DNA of 64,000 bases from assembly GCA_009731375.1 (NCBI GenBank), contig BJOX01000313.1:516358-580357 (forward strand), given 5' to 3'. A program made the translations under genes and the position numbers. Origin of the DNA: Paulinella micropora. Its lineage: Eukaryota; Cercozoa; Imbricatea; Euglyphida. Within the stretch, counting starts at the first letter, position 1. Each line of letters opens with the position of its first letter. The notes under the pieces were generated by a model. That model did not search any database. It saw nothing but the letters and a program-made list of their open reading frames with translations, and was not told the DNA's origin. This document shows positions 43,331-58,875 of this stretch, piece by piece.

Positions 43331-46300
43331 TAAGGCTTAGGTCGCTTCTGCCACGATCCGGCTATTCTCCAGGGCTTCGGGCTCCAGTGCGCGGGGAACC
43401 TCGGCTTGTTGCACGGAAAAGGCCAACCAGTAGACCAACGGTATAGTAATCCTACGTATTCCTGCCATCGGACTTCGAAGTCCTGTAGGTCCCTTTGGTC
43501 ATCCCCCCACTTGGGCGGCCACGCCACCCTGTTCTGGCTTACCTCATTTTGCTGTTCCATTATGTCTTCCAGACGCCGTATTCTTTCCTTCTCGCTTACT
43601 AGGTCCCGTCCCAGCTCCAGCTCCTCCTCAACTGGTTCCTTCCCCGGGCTCGACGCTCCTCCGGGAGTGGGCTGACCCTGCGCCGCGTCTTTAAGGGGTA
43701 CTCCCTCCTTGCGTTCGTCCTTCCCCCATAGACGTTTCTCGGCAACCTTGGTGATGAGTTGCTGCACTTCCTCGATCTGATCGATGCCCACAGCTTGTAT
43801 GTCTTCATTGTAAAGCTCAGCCATGACCATGGTCAGCTTCCTCAGGTGCCGAAGCACCCTTGTGCGCATCGCGCCATCACGCGTGTAATCCAGTTGCTTT
43901 GGCTTAGTTGGGGTTAGTTGCCCCTTGATGTGCGCCAACGCCCTTCTCATCTCAGCCTTGAACTTCTGAGCCTTTGGGGTGTCGTACGGCGCCGCCGCTC
44001 GCACTTGTGTCACCAATGACACCGTGTCATCCCCTCTTCCGGGGTCCTTTGAATCTCCTGACTCTTCCAGCACCTCAGTGGAATCTTGATGGACGCTCCC
44101 GTGCAGCTCCGCCATGTGTTCGCGCCACGGGGTACTTCCGTTTTCCAGGTACACCAGCGGGTCCATCACCTCCTCAGGCGTAGCCAGCATCTCCGGCTTT
44201 ACCTTCCCCGGGCCAGGCGCTTCAGGTCCCCGTCTCTCCACTGTGCCCGTCGACGCTGTCTCGGCAGTCTTTCCTTCCACCTTCGGGGTTAGCGGGGGCA
44301 TAACTTCCTCCGTAACTGGCGACTGAGCCTTTTTGACCTTAGCTACTATTGGGGTCACGGGATCTTGATCCCTCACTAATCCCATGCGCTTTAAGTCAGA
44401 GTCGAACCTCCCGCCATCAGCCGGATCCTTCATTGAGTTACGGCCAATCTAACCGTGCGATAGGGCACCCTTTCTCGGTACACCTTCCGGTTCCTAGGGA
44501 CTCCCGGTTCTTCCCACTTCACCTTATCCCGATTGATGTTCCAATTGTAGAGCACCCCTGACTCCTCCCTCAGGATAGTGAATATGATGGGTACATACGA
44601 TCTGTCCCAGTTCCACCCCCGTCTTTGGGCTTCTTGCCAAGTTAGATGTTCCACCATCTTGTCCGGTTTGGCCCGACCAGCTAAGTGTCAGAGGCCACGC
44701 TCCTCCATCTCGATCATCAGCCGATATGCTGGCATTAGCGCCCATTCCCGCGATTTAGCACGAATGCTCTCCTCCAAGTAATAGCGCTCTCGCTTATCTT
44801 GATGGTTGGTGCAGAACAACATGTCCCCGGTGAGTAGCCCAGCAGCGTCAGCCCTCACCTGTTGGTATTCTGACTCCACAGCCTCCTTCCTAGTTCTCAT
44901 GCACCGATCCCTTCCAAACGTTGAACCGTGGCACCTCCCTTCCAGGCGCGCTTCCACCACTCCTTCGGGCTCGTCATCTGCATGACGTAGGTGTTGAGGC
45001 GGTACCTCGTAGGTCTCCGGACCGTACTTCAAAGGTTCGGGTAGTGAATAAATGGAATCGGGTGTTTGAGGAGTAGTTATTGTTTTGCCCTCCCCGGTGC
45101 CGGACTTACGTGTACTTCCGGTTCCCTTCACCATCATCGCTCTAGGCAAGCCTCCGTTTCGAAGCCTTCTAAACTCCTTCCAGTTAACGTTTAGCTGCCA
45201 TTCCATGTACTGGTCCACCAAACCCGGTCCTGTTGGTATGTGGCGGTACCAGGACGGAGGTATCCACTCCGTCGGGCCCGTTGGTACACCGAAGGTTACC
45301 AGCCTTCCTCGTCCTTCTCCATAGTGCCGGAACTTATGCGTCACACCACCACCCCCGTCCCGATATTGCCGCACTGCAATCGGAGCTTCCTCTTCATCCT
45401 CCGAGCTTGAGAGAGGGGACTCCGTCTCGTCGCTGTCCTGAGCAATAGAGTCTTGCCACGGCTCCCAATCTGCCTTTCTTCTTCGAGGTCGCGGCCTCTT
45501 TACTCCCTTAGGTTCGCTTGGATTCTGGCCCGGCAGAGACCCTGGGATCTCCTTCGCCTCTCCGTCAGCCATACCATCACGAACTCGTACCGGGATGTAA
45601 TCATACTCAGCATTGCGAAGAGACTCCGCAGCTGCCTCCAATCGCGAGTAGTACGTGGGATCCTCTGCAGGGCCACCCGCATAGGGCGCGGCAGCCCCGC
45701 TTAGATCACCTTCCTCCTCTACGGCCTTCAGCTCACTTCCTTCCCCTCGTGCCTCTGCTTCCGGCGTAGGCGTAGTGTCGTTTGCCCTAGGGGCAGCCAA
45801 AGCGTTTACGAAGTTGTTGAACTTCTCGAAGTTGCTCACCTCCGGGAACAGTCCCTTTGCCTCGCTCTGCGGACTGGGAACGCTGACTAGCACACTACTT
45901 TCTTCCTGAGGAGCCGCCTTCACCCTCGTGTGCTCTTCTTTTCCTTTACTCGCCGTCGAGCTCCTACCCCTTTTCACCATGAAGGCCCTTGCTGCCTTCC
46001 GTTGCTGAAGCAGGCTAAAGGCACGGTTGCGTTCCTCGTCCGGCTTGGCATCTGAGCTGTCACTGCTGTCAGCTCCAGGGGATTTCTTCTTTACCATGTC
46101 AGCCTTGGCTTTGGCTCCGGGCTGCTCTCCCCCTCCGTCGGGGCCATGGGTGCACTTAGGAAGAGGATGATCACCGCCACACCGCAGGCAAGGTTCTTGC
46201 AGTTGGATGCATAATGTCCCTTGCCCTTGCAGTTGAAGCATCTTCTCCTTCTTGTTCTTGTCCTTCTTACCTTTTTGGGTGCGTTTAGTGCCGTTCTGAT

Positions 46301-46500
46301 CGTCACTGCCCCTCGTGCCCCCTTCATCCTTTTTTCCTTTTTCGGTGTGCGAGAACCTGCATTTGCTTCCAAACCAGCAATCCCCTTCCTTGCTAAAGAG
46401 AAAGAAAACCCCCTTCAACTTATCGTTCAAATGAAGGTATTGGCAATCTCCTCCCTTCTTGCACTTCCCTTTCTTGAAGTACGTGCATGGGTAGAGAAGG
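43198..46500 (-). pseudogene. Copia-like gag, nucleocapsid and linker region with CCCH fingers
   Basis: Frame of 46430-44688, readable upstream to about 46495, then 44657-44430 and 44433-43198. At about 46488-46429 there is a CCCH finger (PCTYFKKGKCKKGGDCQYLH), followed directly by a second one (FFLFSKEGDCWFGSKCRFSH) that lacks its first Cys. At about 46245-46180 a CCHC knuckle (CFNCKGKGHYASNC) is in a different frame from the following CLRCGGDHPLPKC, so a one-base shift lies between them. The rest is Ser/Glu/Pro-rich linker with WIPPSWYRHIPTGPGLVDQY (about 45270-45210) and, at 44433-43198, charged helices. It probably binds RNA in the particle. Confidence 0.65.
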
Positions 46501-47742
46501 GCTTCCTCTTTTCTATCTTTGCTGCATTCGCCTTCGCCTTCTTATTTACCTTTCTCTCTCTCTCCTTTTGCAAGTCAATGTCCTTTGCCTTCTTTTTCAA
46601 CTCCTGCCACCATTGATGCACGTCCCATGACTGTTTTTCCTTTTCAAAGTCAGAAGCCAGCAGCCACTGCTTCCAGTCATTTTGGACTTCCTTGTCCCGC
46701 ATCTCCGGGCCCATGATGGCATCACGAATGATTTGTTCAAAGCTCAGGTCGGAGGGGTGATGCCCCTTCTTCGACAGCTGTTCCCTTACCGTCTCAAACT
46801 CGGCAATCTGGCCTTCGTACTGGGTGGAGGAATTGAACTCCCACCTAGCCATCTTTCTCTGCTTTTCAAACAGGTCACTAGGGTTACCCTTGCCATACCG
46901 GTCCTTTAGCCTTTTCCACATGGCATCCGGCTGTTGTCCAAATTCCGGCGTTCCATCCCTCACCAAGTCTGTTACCAGCCTTTTTGCCTCACCTAGCAAG
47001 TGGTTGTAGATGAGTGTGAATAGTTCCACTCGTTTCTCTCTCACAGCCACCACTAAGCTGGCATCATAGCTTGCCACTAGCTGCCTGTCTCTACGCTTTT
47101 GCTTGAGCACCTTAGCACTCTTCTTCTTTGCTGTTGCAGTTGCCGTAGCGAGAGAAGGCGTAGGCAGTCCTTTTGCCCCTTGGCTTCCACTTCTATCTGC
47201 ACTGCCAGTCAGGCTTGGAAGGGACGACGATCGAGAGCGAGATGTGGCCATCCTTTCCTTTCGCTCCTCCTCGTACTTCCTTGAGGCAGATTCACGTCTA
47301 GTGGCACTGTCTTTGCTCTCGTCTTGCTCTTCTGTCTCATCAGAGTCTTCTGCTTCTGAGCTTTCCTCTGCCTGCTCGTATCCATCCTCTAAGCTTGGCA
47401 TAAGCTTCTCCTCCTCTTCCATGCTTTGACCTCCTGCAGCCCTAATGCACTGTTTAGTTGTCCACCTGCAATGCTGCTGCTTGCTGCTGCCATGGTTGTC
47501 TTTCTAGCATGTTTCTCCCACAGCCTCATGTATTCCGGCACGGTCTTGCCAGCCATGTGCAACCTTCTAAGGTTAGCACGATGCACTTCCAATTTATGTC
47601 CTTTGAGGTCCTCAAATCCTCCCTTAAGGTCTTTTCTTACTGCCTCTAACATTAGGCTTCGTTGGAAGTCTTCCCAGTCTTCCCTACCGCTATAGCAAGG
47701 CATGTTTGACCCCTCCTTTCCATTTTTCTGTTTTTCAGACAT
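46427..47742 (-). pseudogene. Copia-like gag N-terminal region
   Basis: Frames 47742-47389 (starts MSEKQKNGKEGSNMPCYSGR; contains REDWEDFQRSLMLEAVRKDL) and 47422-46427 (FTLIYNHLLGEAKRLVTDLV, MWKRLKDRYGKG and DLFEKQRKMARWEFNSSTQY). These are the features of a copia capsid (UBN2-like fold: short helices with W-x-x-L, then L-x-x-x-K-M). The two pieces overlap by a frameshift. The capsid forms the element's particle. Confidence 0.7.
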
Positions 47743-48245
47743 CGAAAGTCACCTCTACACTCCAGAAAGGTGGTTATCTTCTGTCTGTTGTTTGTGTCTG
47801 ACTGGCGGACACTTCCTCTGCAAATTTCCCCCTACAGAGTACGTTGCAGGCTGCCTCCTTGCAGCAATCCCCTGTTGGCCTTTTCTTTTGGTTTTCCTGA
47901 AGCAGGTAGCTACCCTGCACCCACGAACACTCCTGCGAGCCTCAAGCACCCCTAGACTAGTTTCTGGGCTTGCCTGATGGTGGGGTTTTGTGGTCCAAAC
48001 CCCAAAACCGTTCCTGTAGATGTCCTTCTGACCCGAAGGCTCGCTCTTGCCTCCTGTCGGTAGCTTGACCTCCGTAGAGCTCTACCTCCTGTTCAACCAC
48101 AACGGTTTACGCAGTGGTTCTGAAACACAGCTGGGATAGACTTCCCTTCTGCTGTGTCACTCTTGGGTGTGACACAGACCGTAGAAGCCTTTCCCCTGGA
48201 TCACTTCTGTGATTTTGCTGCGCTTCCTCACGTACAAGGCTCACA
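47743..48245 (-). other. 5' leader of the copia-like element
   Basis: About 500 bp between gag and the 5' LTR, no supported frame. The minus-strand bases next to the LTR (TGTGAGCCTTGTACGTGAGG) occupy the primer-binding-site position; I cannot assign a tRNA. Confidence 0.5.
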
Positions 48246-48573
48246 ACCCTGAAGAAGTTGAACAGTATTTGCAATATTAGAAGCAGGTTTAACGTCTCCC
48301 AGGCGTCCCCGGTTGACTCAATAACCAGCTCCAAACGTCCTTTAATAGGAAAATCAATCAACACAGACAAAAGCCTGCCAAACGAACGAAACAGCTCATG
48401 CAGGTCTCTGAGTCAAAATTTCAGGTGTCCAAACGTAACATATTGGCATTTGCGCCACCACTGCCACCCACACCCGTAATTACTACTTTTTCCACACTAT
48501 GAACTATAACTGATATATTAACTAACGTATTTGACGGTTGTATTAATCCCATCACCCTGACTCACTTCCTAAG
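48246..48573 (-). repeat. 5' LTR of the copia-like element
   Basis: Direct repeat of 39347-39675, differing by a handful of bases. Confidence 0.8.
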
Positions 48574-50155
48574 AGACCATACACGCATCTTGCACTGTAC
48601 CTAACCCTTGCCCTTTCACTTGAACGGAGGCTAACCCTAGTACTAACCTAATCTTATGCCAAGGGGTGAGCACGTTCACTCGTGCCGGGTCTGGTAAACG
48701 TGACCCCTGTTATTAAATAACTATTTCTGAAAGTTAATTTTTTTTCGAACCTGAGCCTTTTCGGAGTCGATGTTTTACTATTGTATCATCGAATAAAAAA
48801 ATAAATTCACTAAGGAACTGATAACTTGATTCGCTAATACATTTTACTGCTGAATTTAATGCATAGTAATACAACCGACCTTATCTAACTTATTTCCAAT
48901 TTTCAGTGACCAGTAATTTCCCATCCCAGGTGCACTGGACAATTTCCTTTTTGCTTGGACAATTTCCCCTTTCACCCCTATCAACTTGTAATTTTCTCTC
49001 ACTGGCCGTGCTACTTAACCTCACTCCACTCTAATAAAACTATTAATACATCCGTTACCAACCCCTGTTTATAAATAACTATTCTTGAAAATAAAGTACA
49101 GTTAATTTTTTTTCGAAGCCTTTTCGGAGTCCGAGTGAGAGTCGATGTTTTGCTATCATAAAGTATTGATTTTTATTTTTTTAATATCTAAAAACGTACT
49201 AGTACCTGTAATTTTTTTGCATTTAAAAGGTAATATTTTTGCAAAGTTTATATATATATATATATATATATTCCACGGAAACGTCGGACTTTTAATATAA
49301 ATGATAAGTTTATGATAAGTGACTCAGTATGGCATTTTCAATATTTGAGTCACATCAATCCGGGCCGATGTCATTCCCCCCAACCCCCCCCCCCCCCCCC
49401 CCCCCCCCCCTCCCANNNNNNNNNNNNNNNNNNNNNNNNNNNNNNNNNNNNNNNNNNNNNNNNNNNNNNNNNNNNNNNNNNNNNNNNNNNNNNNNNNNNN
49501 NNNNNNNNNNNNNNNNNNNNNNNNNNNNNNNNNNCCCCCCCCCCCCCCCCAACGACTATTATGATAAGAACTTGAGACTGGCCTTTCGTAGGGATGAAAG
49601 GGAAGTGACGGTGGGAAGGCGAATGTAGGTGACATGCCATCATGTAGGATGAAAAGGAGAGAAAGCGGTGAAAACTCCAGAGGAGGCACTGAAAGGAAGA
49701 AGACGGGGAATAGCCGGATAACATGAATTGCACATGCCAGTGGACTTGTGTCACGATGTTTTTACATTTGCAGGTATCGGGACTATTGGGCAGGGAGGTT
49801 GTCCTTCCCTGGAAGCAAAACTTCCGTTCTTCACGGGTGCCAGTCCCTTACTGCGCATGCCCTGTCACACTGTGGCTCGGGAACTGACTCGGAGAATCCT
49901 TCTTTATCCTGCCACCCGGGGGCCAGGCCCAGCCAGAGTCGTACTCGGGCCGTCAGTTTTTGCCAGCCGCTCATGATTAGTATGACTCATGATCATGATC
50001 ACTGATCAAGTTCAACTGCCGGCGGCGTCAGTGCCGGCGTAGTAAGCCTGGTAACCTGGGCAGCTGCGCCACTGCACTGTGTGACTGACCCGGGCCGGCT
50101 GAGCTTGTGGTGACGAGACTCTCAACTTGATGTATTCAAACAGTGCTTGGAGCCA
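48574..50155. other. AT-rich non-coding stretch with a duplicated segment and an N gap
   Basis: A segment of about 80 bp (TTAATTTTTTTTCGAA ... CCTTTTCGGAGTC ... GTCGATGTTTT) occurs at about 48717-48785 and again at 49073-49160. Poly(C) flanks a 119-N gap (49416-49534), whose two sides suggest a collapsed C-rich repeat. 49535-50155 is unique, mixed composition, with no supported frame. Confidence 0.5.
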
Positions 50156-50467
50156 CTTATTAATCATGCCGATGATATCATCTAATACTAATCATAGTAT
50201 TGTAATAGTTATTCTTACCAGCCTGTGGCGGCAAGTACACGAGTCTTTTTTTACAAATTACACTGATTAGTATAATATTAAAAGTGCCACTGTTTTCTTT
50301 TCTTTCTTTTTTTCTCTCTTTCTTTCTTTCTTTCTTTTTTTTTCAGTTCTTTCTTTCCGCTTTTTTTTTTCTTTTTTTTTCTTTTTTTTTCTTTTTTTTT
50401 TTCAAATTGTGGACTAGACATGCCAGATGGGTTTCGGTGTCCTCACCTTGGGAGTGAACAGCTTATC
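50156..50467 (-). repeat. Inverted second copy of the A - poly(A) - B dispersed repeat
   Basis: Reverse complement of the arrangement at 12247-12475. Segment A matches at 50403-50467 (GTGGACTAGACATGCCAGAT core), then comes a T-rich/CTTT tract (50295-50402), then segment B (50156-50252; AGTATTGTAATAGTTATTCT core). The T-rich tract corresponds to the poly(A) run on the left. Confidence 0.65.
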
Positions 50468-50884
50468 AAAATGCTGTGACTTAATCAGAGTCTACCGGAC
50501 CGAATCATTACTATGATATTGTGTTAATTTTCTTCAAGTTTTTACATCTATTTTTAGCTTACGGCACGGTTCCGTTACTTCATTTTGATAAGTTCCGTTT
50601 TATTATCAACTGCCACCTGGCCCGGCGTCATACTACTTGCTTATAAATATTGTGATAAATATTGCGGATTAATATTGATTCAAGTTGAACTCAAGTTCAT
50701 ATTGATTGAGTGATATTGATTACTACATTGATTAATATTGATTAACATCATAAGACGGTTGATTAAATTATTGCCTGGATTTTTATTGGCTGATTAATAT
50801 TGATTTTTTTTTTTTTTTTTTTTTTTTGGTTGCATAATCTTGATTAATATTGAATAATTTAATAATCATACGGTAATATTGCAG
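50468..50884. other. AT-rich spacer
   Basis: Loose TTGATTAATATTGATT units at 50660-50850 and a poly(T) run (50804-50827). I see no gene. Confidence 0.5.
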
Positions 50885-50914
50885 TGACATTAGTGTCGCA
50901 TTTACTACGTGACA

Positions 50915-51054
50915 TAAATACATACATACATACATGCATGCATGCATACATCCATACATACATACATACATACATACATACATACATACCTGCATACCTA
51001 CATACCTACATACCTACATACATACATACATACATACATGCATACATACATGCA

Positions 51055-51090
<36 letters not shown>

Positions 51091-51529
51091 CATACATACA
51101 TACATACATATATACATACATACATACATACATACATACAACACACATATATATATACATACATACATACATCATCGCATGCATACATGCATACATACAA
51201 ACATACATACAAACATACATACATACATGCATACATACATACATACATACATACATACATGCATGCATGCATGCATACATACATACATACATACATACAT
51301 GCATACATACATACATACATACATACATATACATACATACATACACATACATACATACATACATACATACATGATACATACATACATGCATACATACATA
51401 CATGCATACATGCATGCATACATACATACATACATACATACATACATACATACATGCATACATACATACATACATACCTGCATACATACATACATACATA
51501 CATACACATACATACATACATACATACAT

Positions 51530-51566
<37 letters not shown>

Positions 51567-51836
51567 TACATACATGCATACATACATACATACATACATA
51601 CATCATTGCATGCGTACATGCATACATACATACATACATACATACATGCATGCATGCATGCATACATGCATACATACATACATACATACACATACATACA
51701 CATACATACATACATGCATACATCATACATACATACATACTAGACATACTAGACATACATACATATACATACATACATACATATGTACATATGTTACATA
51801 CATACATACATACATACATGCATACATACATACATA

Positions 51837-51870
<34 letters not shown>

Positions 51871-51942
51871 CATATGTACATATGTACATACATACATACA
51901 TACATACATACATACATACATACATACATACATACATACATA

Positions 51943-51983
<41 letters not shown>

Positions 51984-51996
51984 ACACACACACACA

Positions 51997-52037
<41 letters not shown>

Positions 52038-52051
52038 ACACACACACACAG

Positions 52052-52082
<31 letters not shown>

Positions 52083-52115
52083 CAGACAGAGAGACAGACA
52101 CACACACATGTACAC

Positions 52116-52195
<80 letters not shown>

Positions 52196-52196
52196 G

Positions 52197-52229
<33 letters not shown>

Positions 52230-52525
52230 CAGACAGGCAGACAGACAGACAGGCAGGCAGACAGACAGACAGGCAGGCAGACAGACAGACAGACAGACAG
52301 ACAGGCAAACAGACAGATAGCACAGACAGACAGCACAGACGGACAGTCTGAGACAGAGTCTGTCAGACAGACAGACAGACAGACAGACAGGCAGACAGAC
52401 AGACAGACAGTACTAGTCTGAGACAGAGAGACAGAGAGACAGAAAGACGGACAGACAGAGAGACAGACAGAGACAGACAGACAGGCAGACAGACACACAG
52501 TGACACACACACACACACAGTGAGT

Positions 52526-52563
<38 letters not shown>

Positions 52564-52566
52564 GTC

Positions 52567-52633
<67 letters not shown>

Positions 52634-52635
52634 GT
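50915..52635 (+). repeat. (CATA)n, (CA)n and (CAGA)n arrays
   Basis: CATA/CATG from 50919 to about 51942, (CA)n with CAGA interruptions 51943-52225, CAGA/CAGG 52226-52500, (CA)n to 52630. All long reading frames here are repeat products. Confidence 0.85.
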
Positions 52636-52960
52636 GCGTAAGTGGAATCAAATAGTAAGTATTTTTTGTGTGGGAAAGAAAATAGAAAAGTGTGTGGTGG
52701 AAAGAAAATAGCGCAAGGTGTGAACTACCATGCAAAAAAACTTTGAGGCAGAAGAAACAACCCCCAAAAGTTAGAGATAACCTTTTATGGAGGCAAAAAA
52801 TAAAAGAAATAAAAAGTTCCTGCAATAATTTTTTTGCCAAACTTGTACTAGTTTTTATTAGTAAGTTGTATATACTAGTTTTTATTAGTAAGTTAGATCT
52901 TAAGTTGTATTTACTAGTTTTTATTAGTAAGTTAGCAACCAGACTGGTGGCTACATTTCA
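52636..52960. other. Spacer with three copies of ACTAGTTTTTATTAGTAAGTT
   Basis: A tandem repeat of about 21 bp core is at 52848, 52876 and 52914, with short linkers. The rest is A-rich and unremarkable. The stretch ends with TTTCACAG, a possible splice acceptor for the following exon. Confidence 0.5.
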
Positions 52961-53074
52961 CAGTAATCACGGGTGCTGGACTGACGGATAAGGATGCCTA
53001 CATCCGAGTAGTGCTCAAACTCTCCAAACAAGAACGAGAGAAACTGGTGGGAACTTTCTCTGAAAACCTTACCT
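52961..53074 (+). CDS. Probable terminal exon of an unidentified plus-strand gene
   Basis: After a pyrimidine-rich TTTCACAG, an open frame reads VITGAGLTDKDAYIRVVLKL and SKQEREKLVGTFSENLT, then TAA (53072-53074). The composition is that of a soluble protein and unlike the repeats around it. No other exon of the same gene could be placed in the repeats upstream. I do not recognise the protein. Confidence 0.4.
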
Positions 53075-53259
53075 AAGTAGTCACTGTACACAAGAGTAAT
53101 TCACTAGCAAAAGCGCGTGTGCGGTATATTCAAGTATACATGCGCACACAGAGCAATGTCAGCACATCGTATTCGTTATACGCATACACATCACACGTAC
53201 CAAAGACCCATTCACACTTTGTCTATCAGAATAATCTCCTAACTATCTCTAGCTGCTTC

Positions 53260-55008
<1,749 letters not shown>

Positions 55009-55836
55009 TGGTGTGGGTGTGCTGGGCCCGTGGCGGGATGCCTTATGTGTGCCCAGCCATACGCCTATAAGTCACATGCCGAAATAGCGACGGGAAGCAC
55101 AATCCTGTTCCCTCAGGGTGCCCTTTCTCGCTTGTTGAGCCCGGAATAAAACCCACAGTGCTCTGTCGGTTTATACTAGACTGTCAGTCTCGAAACTCCA
55201 TCTGCTTACTGGGTCCTCTGTAATGGAGGTGGGAGCTCGTTCTGCAAGGGGCGCTTTAGGAACGAGCCCTGGCCCCGCCTGGTACTAGGGAGGTTTGGTA
55301 TCGCCTGTATCAGTCCCTTCCGTGCAAACATCACGGCTTAGCTGGGCATCGGGTTAATACTTTACCCACAGACTTCCTGGTTGACGAAATCAGAAGCTCC
55401 TTTTTCTGACATTAGTCGATATTTCATCTATCTATCTAGGGTGCCTTATGTGTGCCTAGCCATACGCCTATGAGTCACATGCCGAAATAGCGACGGGAAG
55501 CACAATCCTGTTCCCTCAGGGTGCCCTTTCTCGCTTGTTGAGCCCGGAATAAAACCCACAGTGCTCTGTCGGTTTATACTAGACTGTCGAACAGTCTCGA
55601 AACTCCATCTGCTTACTGGGTCCTCTGTAATGGAGGTGGGAGCTCGTTCTGCAAGGGGCGCTTATGGAACGAGCCCTGGCCCCGCCTGGTACTAGGGAGC
55701 TTTGGTATCGCCTGTATCAGTCCCTTCCGTGCAAACATCACGGCTTAGCTGGGCATCGGGTTTATACTTTACCCACAGACTTCCTTGGTTGACGAAATCA
55801 GAAGCTCCTTTTTTCTGACATTAGTCGATATCTCAT
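55009..55836 (+). repeat. Direct duplication of a 400-bp non-repeat module inside the CTAT array
   Basis: Copies at about 55034-55430 and 55436-55836 differ by few substitutions and small indels (for example GAACAGTC is added in copy 2). Landmarks are ATGCCGAAATAGCGACGGGA, CTCTGTCGGTTTATACTAGA and GGAACGAGCCCTGGCCCCGC, with ACATTAGTCGATAT at the end. No open frame of note. The identity of the module is unknown. Confidence 0.75.
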
Positions 55837-57012
<1,176 letters not shown>

Positions 57013-57090
57013 AATCTATCTACCTAACTACCTATCTACCTATCTATCTATCTACCTATCTATCTATCTATCTATCTATCTATCTCTATC

Positions 57091-57126
<36 letters not shown>

Positions 57127-57179
57127 CCTACCTACCTACCTACCTATCTACATCTACCTATCTACATCTATCTATCTAC

Positions 57180-57234
<55 letters not shown>

Positions 57235-57324
57235 CTATCTATCTATCCTATCTATCTATCCTATCTATCTATCCTATCTATCTATCCTATCTATCTATCC
57301 TATCTATCTATCTATCTATCTATC

Positions 57325-57365
<41 letters not shown>

Positions 57366-57451
57366 CATCCATCCATCTATCCATCTATCCATCTATCTAT
57401 CTGTCTATCTATCTATCTATCTATCTATCTGTCTATCTATCTATCTATCTC

Positions 57452-57485
<34 letters not shown>

Positions 57486-57593
57486 CATCCATCCATCCAT
57501 CCATCCATCTATCTATCTATCTATCTATCTATCGATCTATCTATCGATCTATCTATCTATCTACCTCTATCTATCTACCTCTATCTATCTACC

Positions 57594-57630
<37 letters not shown>

Positions 57631-57699
57631 TCATCTATCTATACCATCCATCTATCCATACGTATATGTTTTCATATATACAAATGTTAATTTATACAC

Positions 57700-57742
<43 letters not shown>

Positions 57743-57821
57743 CATCCATCCATCCATCTATCCATCCATCCATCCATCCATCCATCCATCCATCTATCTA
57801 TCTATCTATCTATCTATCTAA

Positions 57822-57868
<47 letters not shown>

Positions 57869-57939
57869 CCTCTATATCTATCTATCTATCTATCTATCTA
57901 TATCTATATCTATCTATCTATCTATCCATCTATCTATCC

Positions 57940-57985
<46 letters not shown>

Positions 57986-58074
57986 ACCATCCATCTATCC
58001 ATACGTATATGTATTCATATATACAAATGTTAACCTATACACATCTATCTATCTATCCATCTATCTATCTATCC

Positions 58075-58132
<58 letters not shown>

Positions 58133-58168
58133 ATATCTACCTACCTACCTACCTACCCACCTACCTAC

Positions 58169-58214
<46 letters not shown>

Positions 58215-58251
58215 CTCTCTCTCCCTCTCTACCTGTCTACCTGTCTACCTG

Positions 58252-58306
<55 letters not shown>

Positions 58307-58377
58307 ACCTATCTATTTATATCATCCATCTATCCATATATATATGTATACATATATACAAATGTTAATATATACAC

Positions 58378-58425
<48 letters not shown>

Positions 58426-58426
58426 G

Positions 58427-58463
<37 letters not shown>

Positions 58464-58639
58464 ACATCTACCTATCTATCTTGTTGTCTATATGTCTATA
58501 CATCTGTCTATCTGTCTACTCTTCTCTCCATCCATCCATCCATCCATCCATCCACCCTTCTATCCATCTATTTATCTGTCTATCTACCTATCTATCTATC
58601 TATTTATCTACCTTATAGATTTATAGAGTGATTATATGC

Positions 58640-58640
<1 letters not shown>
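57013..58640 (+). repeat. (CTAT)n array with a 340-bp higher-order period
   Basis: The module ATACCATCCATCTATCCATA followed by CGTATATG...CATATATACAAATGTTAA occurs at about 57640-57700, 57985-58045 and 58318-58380, about 340 bp apart. It is surrounded by CTAT, CCAT and CTAC units. Confidence 0.75.
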
Positions 58641-58674
<34 letters not shown>

Positions 58675-58875
58675 GAGGTAGATAGATACATTATGTATGG
58701 ATGGATGGGCGGATAGATAGATAGATAGATAGATGGAGGCGGCGAAAAGGATTAGCATATGTGCATATATGAATATTACAGAAGTATATAATATTACACA
58801 CACACACACACACAGGCATACCTGCATCAGAGGTTCTTGGTATTTTGTGTAGGCCCTTTGGCGGCGCCTGGGTGT
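58641..58875. repeat. GATA array and CA run before the next gene
   Basis: GATAGATA (58640-58735), a short unique piece, (CA)n at 58796-58815, then TGCATCAG, a possible acceptor at about 58829. No other feature. Confidence 0.6.

Larger units (their letters stand above)
39347..48573 (-). mobile_element. Ty1/copia-like LTR retrotransposon, decayed
   Basis: Direct repeats of about 330 bp (39347-39675 and 48246-48573) enclose minus-strand gag, protease, integrase, RT and RNase H, in the Ty1/copia order with integrase before RT. The LTRs differ by few bases, so insertion was fairly recent, yet the coding region has several frameshifts and stops. The exact LTR ends are uncertain because no TG...CA border is clear. 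Confidence 0.82.
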
